Shown here: piece by piece, positions 53,201 to 64,000 of the stretch | Layout of the letters: the number at the start of each line of letters is the position of its first letter | Numbering within the stretch: position 1 is the first letter of the stretch | Assembly (NCBI GenBank): GCA_930367205.1 | Contig: OV884009.1 | Span: 80,559,189 to 80,623,188, forward strand | Origin: Acanthosoma haemorrhoidale | Taxonomy: Eukaryota > Arthropoda > Insecta > Hemiptera > Acanthosomatidae | Direction of reading: 5' to 3' | DNA length: 64,000 nt | Notes under the pieces: model-generated | The model's input: only the letters and a program-made list of their open reading frames with translations | What the model was told of the DNA's origin: nothing | Databases searched by the model: none | Made by a program: the position numbers and the translations under genes

Positions 53201-56200
53201 TGGCCAATAGGAGAAGAACGAAACCCCTCAAAACATTGGCTCTGTAAAGAACGACAGTGGGTAAGTCAGTACCTCAGTACTTCCAGTCTTTGACTTAAAT
53301 ACAATACAAACTGAAAGAAAAGATAAGTCAGTAACGTTGAAGATTTATGTACGCATTTGCATACCTGTTTTAAACTTTTGTTTTATAAAAGTAGGCCTAC
53401 TTCAGCGACAGCTATTCAGTAAGAAATATGGTTTACAATTAATATTACCATTACTTTCCTGTTCATGAACTCAGTATTTGTATGTTGAATGAGAATGAGG
53501 AAGCTGGGTAAAAGTGAACTTTGATTGGAAAGCGCTTTGTATAAAATAGTTTTGTAGTTTTAATAACACATTAAAAATATCTAAACAGGATTAACTTGAC
53601 TTAGGCCACTGTCATTCTCAATAACTCGTACACTTTTTGGAATACTTGAGAATAAAAAACACAATCATTATTTATGTATAATAAAAATCCAAGGTTAATT
53701 GTGAGCTCCATCACCTTTATTAGTCAGTTTAGTCCAGTCATGTATAATGTGTATCATTTATAAAAAAAAAAGTTGAATTTACCTTTGAACTATGGCGTTC
53801 ATTCTTTTTCCGTTTGGTACTCTGATGAGTACTAGAGTGGTGTACATTACCAGTATGGGATGATGTTGTCGAGCTTGTACTTGATCTCCTATCTTTTTTG
53901 TTGTTTGTGGTACTAAAATGAAAAAAAAAATACATAAATTATGACAAACATTTATACATTATAAAAAAAACATTTAAATTTGTAGACAGAAATGAAATAA
54001 ATACATGACAATTTTATAAAATATACAAATTTAAGGAAGAAAATACCATACCTTGTAGAAGCGTTTTCTGATTCCACAGATAATTCAGGGGTTAGACGCT
54101 TAATTACTTCCAAATTAGTAGCTTTTTGTGGCTCTTCTTTTGCTTCTATCATAGGAGATTTTTTCCTTTTCTTCGATTTTTCATCTTTCAATCTAAGTTT
54201 ATCAGAAGTTTTGCGATCCCTTTTTTCGACCTTCTGGTCTACTTCTATTTTTCTTTTTTTACTTTGCCTTGTGTCAGATAATTCTGTTCGGGTTCTGATT
54301 TCCTCAGACCTACGCTTACTTGGTAGGTGTGGCAATCTAGACAAATCTAGCCTACACATTATAGAAGGCTTCCCATTCAAATAAGTTATGGGTGGGAAAA
54401 TAAAGCTCTTTGTCTTTGTTTCTTCAGCTACAAAAGCTTCTTGTATTCTAGGATTCTGTGGTGGTTGGGATTGAATAGGTGAATTCAAATCGACTTTGGT
54501 TAGGTGTACAACTCTTTCTGGCTCACAATCTATGATGGATATACCCATTTTACCACCTTTCGCACCAGATTTTCCTCCGCCTTTGCCACCACCTTTACCC
54601 CCACCTTTGCCACCTCCTTTACCACCTCCACTTTCATTATCTCTTTTTGAAAAAAGTTTCCTTAAGGTATCGTTTTTCTTCTTATCTTGGATGGCTTGAC
54701 CATCAGAATCTATTTTAGGTGGGCTTTCTTCTTTCTCAGCCTCACTATCGCTTGAAGCTTTGGGTGGTCTTTTATTAGAAGTAGAAATTCCTCTAGAAGC
54801 AGGTTTAAGTGGAGAAGAAACTACGTTATTTGTTTCTTCGTCACTGCTAGACAATTTATTCCACGTTGTATCTCTCTTAGTTCGCTCACTTGAACTTCCT
54901 TTCCGTGAACATCTACTACTCCTTTTTCTAGAAATGGTCGAATGAATTGTGTAAGATTCATCATCAGACTCACTCGTCGCAACACACTTTCTTTTACAAT
55001 CATCATCAGTATTTACTGTGGGAGCTTTTATAATTCTTTTTCTTCCTCGTCTTGTGAGAGATTCAGATTCAGTTTTTATAATATTGGTATTTGAACCAGA
55101 TGTCTTTTTTCTGGCTATTTCAGAAGAGTTTCTTTTTAAGGACGTTGATGGTTGTCGCTTCCTAGATTGCTTATCCTTTTTTGAATTGGGTTTTGTTTCT
55201 GTATCACTACCGGAGAGAGTTTTATTTGAAATCCTAGTTGTACGAGGAGATGGCACTGTAGGCTGTACAAGACTTTCTTCTTCACTGTCTGTCTGAACAG
55301 GAAGGCTCTTAACAGGTTTTTTTCTGCGCTTTGGGCGACCTACAGGTTTTTGTTTTCCCTTTTTTTCTGCATCACTATCTGATAAACTTGACAGAAGTGG
55401 TGGTTTAGACAATACATCATCAACTAACTCTAGTTCAGCTAAATCCTCATCGATCTTTGTTGGTTTTAGAACAGGTGGAGGTTCCTAAAAATAAAAATAA
55501 AATTCTATTAATTAGCTAATCTGTTCGTTGTCAAATTGAAAATCATTTTGAAAAAAATAGAATAAAACTCTATAATTGTTTTATTGTAGAAATATATAAT
55601 AAATTTATTTCAAATTAAATTTACATAAAATAATTTTAGGGTGGCCATCCAGTGACATTTTAATGACCAGTGGACAATGTATATTGTAAAAATATTTTAT
55701 ATAGTAACCTACTTGTATTTAAGTAGCAACTCATTTCCTTTCATGAGGATTAATAAATTATGACTTGAGACGATTGAAAAATATCCTTAAGGGGATAGCC
55801 GGGAACTGAACACAGGATTCCATAGTTAGTATTAAGGAGCGTTAAAGATTAGGTTATTGGGGGCAACCTTTGAGTTTTTATTTCTTTTATATTTTATAAA
55901 ATTAATTTTTGATTAATTATGATTATATGAAGCGTTTTTATTTTAATCACTCCGTCCTGTATTCCAAGATTTTTTATTGAAAGCTAGGGTTTCATGTTTT
56001 TATTAGGTTTTCACGGAACCTAACTTACTCCTTCAAATGCAGAGCACTAACTGCAATGGCAAAAATATTTTGATATTAAATAAATTTAAAATGAATGTCA
56101 AGAGGTAACTAATATCAACTCCTACTGGCAGTTGGTTAATAGAAGCTTATTTATAATTCATCGAAATATATAATTTAAATTTGATGTAATATGAAAGTTA

Positions 56201-59200
56201 TTAATTTATGAGTTATTACAACATCTATATTTATTAAAATATTTGTGTATGCTAAAGTGCATCAAATATTACAAATGTAACACATAATTAAATATAACAA
56301 TAATTAATTAAATGAATACCGGTGTAGGCTTTCTCTCAGGGTTCGCTGGTGGCTGTAAAAATGATTTTAATTCCCAGCTTTGACGAGGTAGCTCTGGTAG
56401 AACTGTGTTTGTTAGTTCTTGCTGTGCTGGAGTAGATGCACTAGAGTCACTTTCTGAACTATCAGAGCCTGAGTCACTGCTAGAAGAGCTACCATCAGGT
56501 GATACAGACATTGGCCTAACAGGCTCAGGAACAACACTGATTGTTGGAGAAGTCAGCCTGCAATATAAAGAAATATAACATTATACTGCTAATAAAATTA
56601 GTTATAATATTATATATTGCTAATACAATTAGTTAGAACATTATATTGCTAATAAAGTTAGTCATCTGTTATAAATATTTCTGACACTGGATCTAAGAAA
56701 ACTTTTGAAAGGGCATAATAAGAAATGTATGCAAAGAAAAGGAGGAAAGACAATAAATGTATGTGGTCCGGTATAACTATTACAACCAGGACAGAAAAGT
56801 AGTACACAATGCAATGAATGCAGATGCGCACAAACATGGTCCTATTGACGTAAATGAAATTGAGAACCACTTCAGAAATGTATTTCATCAAACCAATGGG
56901 CACAAACATCATTAATATTGAAATTAAAGTACCAGGCCTATCTGTACCCCATCAATGTCAAAGATGTTCAAGCATCCATTAAAAAGACCTAGTTGGGCAG
57001 ATAAGCTGGACTGAATGGCGCTAATAAGGATTATTAGTGCACTGGACATTGTTCATTTCATTTAACTGACAATCAAAATAATATTAAAAACCAGTCATGT
57101 TCTTGAACTATATTTGTTATTTCTAACTACTATGTTATTTCAACATTGAAAAAAAAACTCATAAACAAGAGTAAAAGTGAACTATCTACTAGGCAAGCAA
57201 TAATGTACTCTATCCTTTAGTGGATTTTTGAGGTTTTATACTTGAAATTAGGGAGTAAAATCCTCCTTCACTGCAGTCAAAGGGGATTCATGAAGGGTTT
57301 ACCAAAATGTCTTATCTATAACAGGATTATTGGTATACCTCAAGGAGATCCAATTTCACTATCCCTATTTAATATTGCAATTGATCACCTCTTTAGTGAA
57401 ACACGGGACTCCTACATTGCAAAAGAGAATAGTTGAAGTTGCATAATATATGAAATTGCACGACGGGATGGATAGAGGAATCCTTAAAGGATGCAACATC
57501 AAGGTTCAACAGAAGATTTGTCCATCGTGTGCTGAGGGCTCTTAGGGAAATTGGTCTAAGAGTCAGTACAAATAAAAGTACTTCTGCTATAACTAAAAAA
57601 GGGACACTTCAATGCAAGACTATACATTGGAAAATGAAGAAGTGATAAGTGTCCATATCTGATGAATGAAATGATCAGGTATCTATGGTGAATAGGCTTA
57701 AAAATATCATTCAACTGGCTTAAACTGTTAATTAAAAATAAATTGTTTGGAAATATTTTTAATGTTTATTTTTAAGAAATATTAAAACCTTTATTTTGAA
57801 ACATGTATATTAAATAATAACAATGAGATAATAATATTCAAATCAGTTATGATTGTATTAATAACCAATGATTAATTATAAAATAATATATTTCTTACGT
57901 GATTTTAGGAATAGGTGATTGTGTCAAATCAACAATTCTAGTTGGATGGGCTTCAACTAGTTGGATTTTCGGAGCTTCTGGTATCTAAAAAAATATATAA
58001 CCAATTATTATCAGTTAAAAAAAAAATAATCAAATTTGAATTTTTGATGTATATGATTTGATGTTTAGAAGCTATATTAAAGTTCACAAATTGTAACAAA
58101 TATTATAAGAATTAAATTTTTGGAAAAAAATGTGAGTGATGAAGGAGGTAAGCTGTGGGTAGTTAACTAATTACTTCCTTACACCATGTGCACATCCTGT
58201 TTCAAAAAAAAAATACTTGGTTTATGCTCTTAAAACATAAATTTTATTATATTTTGAAACTATGAGTAATAATTAATAGCTATTAGTAGTTGTATTGATC
58301 CTACTTTCTTTAATGATTATTATTACTCAAAGGTAAATGATAGCAGCAGCCAAACCAGAGATTGAGAAGTTCCATGGTTGGAACCCTGGCCCTGTTTATT
58401 TAATTATAAAACTGTTGCTCACTACACACCAAACAGTGATGTTAATAATCAATCAGCAAAAAAAAAAATTAAATGAAACCAACTACTTTTTACCATTAAT
58501 AAAATAAAATAATCATAAGCAATATAATTAGTGGATAATGAAAGCCTCTTAATGAATGCTAACCAGGCCTTGTGGATGAGGTGTTGTTCTACAACACAAG
58601 AAAAAATGTTTATATAGTTTTTACATTTGAGAACCACTCCACCAGACATGGGCTTTTGAAAGACAAAAAGAATTTTTAATTGGTCACTATTCCCTATTGT
58701 AACATTAACAAAAGTCAAGGACTTTTTAGACAGAACAAGATAGATATAAAGGGGCGAAGTCACGTTGTAAACAAAGGGGTTTGTTTTTTCTAAAGCTATT
58801 AAAGAGAAGTACAGAATCACTCAACCTTAACATGCAGAAATATTAGTCGATTACTAAATTAATTTGTGCAAAGCTGTGTGTTATCTAAAGTGTAAAAAGA
58901 AGGTGGTGTCCTCGGTGTTAAAAGACGCATGAAAATTCAGTTTTTTAAAGAAAAATTATCGTAGGGTTTTACACCTCTCAAGACAAAAATGTATAGGAGT
59001 AGAGGGGAGAAGATGGAGTCACATACTGGATAAAGAAGACACAAGTGAGATCAATGGACATCTCTTTTTCTTAGCAGGGGCTAGGAGATGTAGCTAAGAA
59101 CAAAATCTTAGTGCTAAAGCACAATAACTCTGGTGGGATATAGCTTTTTATGGAGGGAGAGCAAGCTAGGGTGGTCTTACTTCTTGTACTGCCACGAAAG

Positions 59201-60805
59201 TAACACAATAGCCTACTCTGGCTATATACGAGTGGGTGAATACTAGAAAACCTCATTTGGGAGACATAAAAATAGAAATAGAAATAGAAGCCAACCAATC
59301 ATTGATTCATTCAACACATACAATTTTTTTTATATGATATTGCTAATAGTGTTAAGCCTGTTTGTTTTTGTAAGACATAAACCAATAAAATTCATTTTCC
59401 ATTTAATACAAATAAATTTATAATTTTTATTGAACTTGTCCTCATTTAAAGGTGATAATTATTTTCATGCAACAACCATAACAATATATTTGGGTCTAGT
59501 GTAGAGGGGTATTTAACAAGCTATGTTATAGACATTGAAAAATATATTTACCTTGGTTTCTTCATCGCTATCTTCGGATAGACTTAGGTCATGAACGAGG
59601 TCTCTGTAATAATGTACGTTAGTTAATAGACAATGTATACTAAATACTTTTATTTTAATCATAAAAATGTCAAAATTATTATCTGGTGAGAAGTTATTAT
59701 TAAGTTTTGATAATTAGCAAAAATTATTTAATTATAAATTATATTCACAGGTGTTTAGTTCAAAACTCAAAAAATACAGAATTCAATTCTAAAAAAAATC
59801 AAATAGGATAAAAAAACAACCACAGTTTTATATTAACTAAAATTTTGTTAAGAATTAATTTTTGTCGCTAAAAAGTAAGTTAAAATTTTGAACTATCCTG
59901 TATTTTATTATTTTCTTCTAGCTATATCATGCATGCTAGTGCTGCAGATATTTATATTCTTCTGCTGAATTATGAATGCAACTTGAGTGTTTAATCAAAT
60001 TTAGTTAAAAAAACTGAGCTATCATATAACCCTCCAACAGTCAATCAATATCTAATTTCTTTTGCAAGTTTCCTCTAAATTAGATTAGATAGTGACTTGG
60101 TTGCTGGTATGATATTGGATAGCTCAGTTGGCTAGAGTGCCTTACCAGAAATCAGGAGGTGTGGGTGTCAAATTATTGTCTTTTTTTGTTTGGCTACTTA
60201 TTATTAAAAAGCAGTGGGATAAACCACAAGTAATAATTAATTATTATTTTAAATACTTATTATTTTTTATACCTTTTATTATTTTAATGTAGTAGGAAAG
60301 TCACTCTTATTTGAATAAAGTGTTTCTTCTGCTTAATTAATATTGTTTTTAATGAATCAATATTATTTGTAAAAAAAAATATGAACTATAATAAAATTAA
60401 AATAAGTCTGTGAATAACAAAAACTAATCAAAATTATTATGCATTGAGAAGTTATTATCAAGTTGAGATAGTTAGGTAAAATTATCTAATGATAAATTGT
60501 ATTCACTGGGGTTTGGTTTAAAAAAAAAAACTAAAAAAATACACAATTCAATTCTAAAAAATCAAATAGAATAGAAAATAGAGAAAAAAAACAACAGTTT
60601 TATGTTAACTAAAATTTTGTTATGAATTCATTTTTGTCTATCAGGGAATATGAAAATATGTGTACTAAAACAAAAAATACCAAATAGAAAATGTAATACC
60701 TATATTAAATTTTATTTTTATAAAATACAGGAATACATTAGGCTTACCCAGATGGGAATTGTTGTAGCAATCCATGTCTGCCGCTAAGCTCTGGTAGTGG
60801 TTTAT
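44266..60805 (-). CDS. lilli: AF4/FMR2 family protein (lilliputian-like), 3' thirteen exons
   Basis: Scaffold protein of the super elongation complex, which recruits P-TEFb and ELL to RNA polymerase II; nuclear. Exons read from high to low coordinate: 60805-60748, 59603-59552, 57984-57899, 56557-56320, 55484-54052, 53912-53783, 53034-52868, 50305-50117, 48653-48612, 47697-47629, 46548-46452, 46168-45841, 44390-44266 (stop at 44266-44268). Every junction keeps phase. Domains in order: acidic Ser/Asp stretch (SLSEDSDEE); Ser-rich transactivation-like segment; a long charged exon with an AT-hook-like GRPKRRKK and RRGRKR; (GGGK) repeats; an AF9/ENL-binding-like motif [10 protein letters not shown]; then the C-terminal homology domain with [46 protein letters not shown] and, at the very end, [26 protein letters not shown] split over 44390-44266. 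The N-terminal homology domain lies right of the window. Insects normally have a single AF4/FMR2 gene, hence the symbol. Confidence 0.93.
44932..45165. repeat. Short foldback with TTAGTTGG/CCAACTAA arms
   Basis: GTGTTAGTTGGCA (44942-44954) pairs with TGCCAACTAACC (45069-45080), and a further GGTTAGTTGGGAAAACC follows at 45090-45106. It resembles a small non-autonomous inverted-repeat element in the last lilli intron; the class is unknown. Confidence 0.4.
47024..47108 (+). repeat. tRNA-like segment
   Basis: TATTGCTCAGGTGATTGA (A-box-like) and GGTTGGGCAAGTCCCGATC (degenerate B-box), then TTTTTC. In a lilli intron. Confidence 0.3.
48720..48800. other. GC-richer patch with small hairpin in lilli intron
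   Basis: AAAAGCCCTGAGGGGCTTTT (48778-48797) is a perfect short hairpin resembling a stem-loop terminator. In this eukaryotic intron it is probably part of an unidentified repeat. Confidence 0.4.
54328..54366 (-). other. AF9/ENL-binding-like motif in lilli
   Basis: The peptide [18 protein letters not shown] resembles the short beta-strand motif of AF4/AFF4 (alternating hydrophobics, LxVKIxLxLLxRIP) that binds the AHD of AF9/ENL. It lies before a basic Lys/Arg-rich stretch, as in vertebrate AFF proteins. The assignment is by pattern similarity from memory of that motif. Confidence 0.55.
54552..54630 (-). repeat. Coding (GGGK)n repeat in lilli
   Basis: The largest lilli exon encodes five GGGK units followed by SGAKGG, flanked by charged, low-complexity sequence. 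The DNA is a 12-bp purine-rich tandem repeat with third-base variation, so the repeat is kept at protein level and is not a pure recent microsatellite. No known domain matches; it is probably a flexible basic linker. Confidence 0.85.
55793..55865 (-). repeat. tRNA-like segment
   Basis: On the - strand: TAACGCTCCTTAATACTAAC, CTATGGAATCCTG, then GTGTTCAGTTCCCGGC (B-box-like). In the lilli intron beside the large exon. Confidence 0.35.
56700..57700 (+). mobile_element. LINE fragment (R2/NeSL-like RT)
   Basis: In a lilli intron, antisense to lilli. The linker region has [20 protein letters not shown] and RPSWADKLD (56810-57010). The RT has [12 protein letters not shown], then [20 protein letters not shown] (57330-57385), the QGDPIS motif of R2-like elements, and [20 protein letters not shown] with VSTNKS (57500-57580). 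The YADD part is missing. Several stops. Confidence 0.65.
58340..58400 (+). repeat. tRNA-like 3' half
   Basis: B-box-like TGGTTGGAACCCTGG followed by CCTGTTTATTT. Only the T-arm side is recognisable. Confidence 0.25.
59667..60638. repeat. ~210-bp direct duplication in a lilli intron
   Basis: The copy at about 59667-59872 matches 60429-60638. Shared blocks are CAAAATTATTAT, GAGAAGTTATTAT, AATTCAATTCTAAAAAA and TTAACTAAAATTTTGTTA. The copies lie 762 bp apart in the intron between exons 59603 and 60748 and include no exon. Confidence 0.7.
60111..60185 (+). repeat. tRNA-like segment
   Basis: GGATAGCTCAGTTGGCTAGAG is a near-canonical D-arm/A-box. CCTTACCAGAAATCAGGAGG and the B-box-like GGGTGTCAAATTA follow, then a T7 run. 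The best preserved D-arm of the tRNA-like set. Confidence 0.5.
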
Positions 60806-63800
60806 CTAAAACAAAGCAAAAGTTATAATGTTAGCCTTCATTAAAAAAAACAGATTATTATTATTATTTAAATGATTTCTAAAACAGTTAAATCTCCAAA
60901 AAACATTTTTGAAAAATTAAACAGCACCTTTAAATGTTGATATTTTGACACAGGTCAGGAAATATGGGAGAAAACACCAGCTTACATTTTATTTAATTGT
61001 TGTTTATAGATATAATTATTATTTTAAATATTTTTTGGATATTATAGAGAAATAGAATCAAATAATAATATAACAAATATGGGATATGTAATTGATCCAA
61101 AGGAATGTTATTTTTTTAAACAGTAATAAGACATTTTATTTCATATATAATTCAATAAATTGATGAAAATCAACATAAAGAAAATAGTAATCATCAAAAA
61201 ATAAGAAAATATACATTATTAAATATTAATAATTTTTAAGTCTAGATGTTGAATATACTAATCAAATTTAACAATGGAATCAAAAATTGTATTTTTGATA
61301 AATTAAAAGATGTAGGGTGATCTGTAACAATCAAGTTAAATTAAACAAAAAGGGTCGGGCTGCTGATCCTATTGATGATGATACAATTGGTATTAATTAT
61401 GGTTTGCAGATTTATAAAAGGATTCATTAATCTTTTTGAAACCCCAACTTCGTCAGTGTAGATGATCTGTTTCCCTCTAAAAAAATCCTACTATTTTCTT
61501 CATTCGATTACACCTTAAGTTTAGACACCTAATAAACGAATGAATGCTAAAAAGGCTTTATTATAGGATGTCCCCAAGAATACAAAGAAGTACAAATGAA
61601 TATGACTAGATGACATATATTATTATGTAAGGTAATTTGTCTCTAGTGATTAGAACTAATATTGGGTTATATGCATTATGGTGCATTGAAATGTAACAAA
61701 ATGGAATATAAAAAACAACAATATATTAAATAAACAAAATATATAAATGAATAATAGTGAATAACATTGGCCAAAAATTGTAACGAAGAAGCATAAATTA
61801 AATGTGAGCACTACTACCCGGGGAAAATAACGATGAAAAGATGTATGGAGAAAATAAATAACAATAATAATATTATATTAAAGAAAAGAAAACATGGTAT
61901 GTAAATAAATTTATTAATTATTAAACTCAAGGGAAATATGGTACTTATAGAATTTTATTTAAAAATTGAAATTGAGAGTATTCATGGGAATGGAATTAAA
62001 AATGTTTGTGATAGGGTTATGAAATTAATGGTCATAGGAAGCAGACCCATAGGAAAAGAAATACAGGTTGGATAGGAGGAATATGTTATTTGATAGCTAA
62101 TTTGAATTAGAGTAGGTAGTAAGGGTAAGGGGGAGTTTTAACTCTGATGGTACAGTTAAGGAGGGATCCAAGAAAGTTTTGGCGATGGGCTAAAGGGCAC
62201 GTCTTCTTTTTTGGTGGTAGGGAGCGATCTCACGATAAATTTTATAAAACAATTCAATACGTGCTTGAGATTTCAATTTTAATTAATTGCTATCACAACA
62301 AAGAAGAGCTGAACAGATTTATAGACACAAAATGAGAATTAACATAAATAAACAAGATGGAATAGGATTCAGCCAAGTCTAACTCTGAACTAATAAGCTC
62401 CTTGGAAAAAAAACAGCAATTAGCTCACTTCCATTTTAAAAAATTTCTGTCAATCTTTGTAGAAATTTTCAAGAATAAATAAGCTGCGAGAACTTCGAGT
62501 TGCAATGTTATACCAAGGAGAAAGGAAATGTCATATAGAAAACTAAATACACAGGAACAACTAAATTTATACACATATATATATTTGTAAGAGAAGTGTT
62601 AAATCTAGGTCACTGGAAATGCTCACAGGCCATTTTACAAAACGAGGATTCTACAATCCAAGGCCTCCATGTTGTATAATAGAGAACTTGCATTATAGCT
62701 ACACCAGAATAATCAAGCTAGTTAAACAACCAATAAGTAGCTGATGCCTCACTTCTTGGTTGTTTTCCCAGCTGTCATCAACATCGTGTTCGCAACTTTA
62801 ACTCAATCAGTGTTTTTTTTAGATGCATGATATTCGGCATAGCAGTTCCATTTGATGCCCCAGGGATAAAAATAGAGCCCAATAAAAGTAGTTAAGTAGT
62901 CAACATTAATAAATTATTGACTAGTTAAAAAATAAATATTTTTCCATCGTCGTGAGTAGGATAGTTTATTAAAGATCGTGTTCAAGATGTTCTGATTAAT
63001 AGTATGCTATATGTGTTGGGACTTCATTAAAATCATTTGGAAAGAGCAACAAGAGGTTTGCTGAATGAAATACCTACAGTTGGGAGTGCCTTTTAGCTTA
63101 GTGGTGCAGTGATGTATTTGTACAGTATATATGTATTGTGTAGTGATGATTTGTACAGCCAAATCAAAGTGTTATCAAGGTTTTAGGTTAGTTTGACTAC
63201 ACACATAGGCTCGTGCTATGTGGTTCCCCCACTCCTAAGTTTATTAAAAAATACTACTACTGTCCGTTCGCCCAGAGAACGCTTCTGAGTAGTGGATCCA
63301 CGACTATACAACGTTCCCCTACATCTTACTCTCATCCGGCTTACTAACGGCAGTTCAGTTTCAAAGGCATTCCCTTAGCGAACGAACTGTAGATAAATGT
63401 TTTAATTTTTGTATTTTACGATATATTAAGTTGGTGGCTTTATTAATTACATTGCCAACTAAGCGTTTCCATTTATAAACAATAACAAGACAAACTGTCA
63501 TCGACGTATATAAAAGTTTCAATTTAAAAAATTTGAAAGTTTAATTAGGGATTTCACAGGCTTATAAGGTTTTACAATATATTGTTTATTGTAGCAGGAT
63601 ACTTTTAAAGTGGCCAAATCAACACTAGTATTCCAAGAATACTATATGAAACACTATTATTAAATAATTATTTAAATTGTAATAATTTATTTTAATCAGG
63701 TTATTTTTATAACGCGCCAATTCCCATTTAAAAAAAGTTAATCCAATTCGCGTAGAAATGTCTTTAATTATTCCAAGTGCTACCTGAGGTGTTTAAAAAT

Positions 63801-64000
63801 GTAAAAGAGGCCTTTCGGCGAATAATTTTTAATTAAATTTGGCATAAAAAAATAAACATAAAACAAGAACTGACACAGGTATATTACCTCGTTTCTTTTT
63901 TAATTATAAAAATTGTTTTTAAAAACAAGAAACTTTTTGAAGTTTCTTTATAAAAATTATATAAATAAATGTCGTTTATTCACATATAATTTTTTTCAAT
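60806..64000. other. Probable lilli intron, nothing recognised
   Basis: Upstream side of the first visible lilli exon. AT-rich; a GC-richer block at 63180-63390 has no recognised coding or repeat identity. Confidence 0.5.

Noticed and set aside
54496..54699. Proline-rich + strand frame
   Set aside because: Antisense shadow of the lilli (GGGK) repeat exon.
58449..58820. 123-codon - strand open frame inside a lilli intron
   Set aside because: No domain, no splice support linking it to lilli exons, and T-rich hydrophobic composition.
1..64000. CRISPR arrays, operons, rRNA genes
   Set aside because: No regularly spaced repeats, no rRNA-like sequence and no prokaryotic gene arrangement was seen.

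Overview
The window is AT-rich, intron-rich animal DNA, almost certainly from an insect. Two host genes converge tail to tail. On the + strand are the last ten visible exons of a Cdc14 dual-specificity phosphatase (1101-23977; the 5' end lies left of the window). On the - strand are the thirteen 3'-most exons of an AF4/FMR2-family gene, lilliputian-like (60805 down to 44266; the 5' end lies right of the window). All splice phases are consistent in both genes: the Cdc14 exons sum to 444 codons including the stop, and the lilli exons to about 1,004 codons.

Most of the remaining sequence is decayed mobile DNA. Cdc14 introns hold two mariner copies, a head-to-head pair of Ty1/copia fragments sharing an LTR, a 0.9 kb foldback structure, and several antisense LINE fragments. 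One mariner carries a 56-bp poly(A)-tailed insert with a 12-bp target duplication. Beyond the Cdc14 stop are a Tigger/pogo transposon (26300-27945), another antisense LINE (28660-30480) and a Ty3/gypsy pol fragment (30790-32640).

The most notable region is 32640-36960, a broken piece of an endogenous dsDNA virus of the adintovirus / Maverick-Polinton type. It carries a packaging ATPase on the - strand and, divergently on the + strand, a parvovirus-VP1-like phospholipase A2 domain protein, a small hydrophobic minor-capsid-like protein, an adenain-type cysteine protease and the start of a probable capsid protein. Two later insertions date it relatively. A 1,069-bp LTR-like element (TSD AAAAG) sits between Walker A and Walker B of the ATPase, and a 1,112-bp hAT element (TSD ACCTATAC) sits in the small capsid-like gene. 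In both cases the viral reading frame matches across the insertion once one TSD copy is discounted, so the genes were open when hit. Separate frameshifts and lost catalytic residues show the locus is now dead.

From 37000 to 44265 I see no gene; part is probably the lilli 3' UTR. The lilli introns hold one R2-like LINE fragment, several tRNA-like segments and a ~210-bp direct duplication. The last 3 kb (60806-64000) is probably a lilli intron with nothing recognised.
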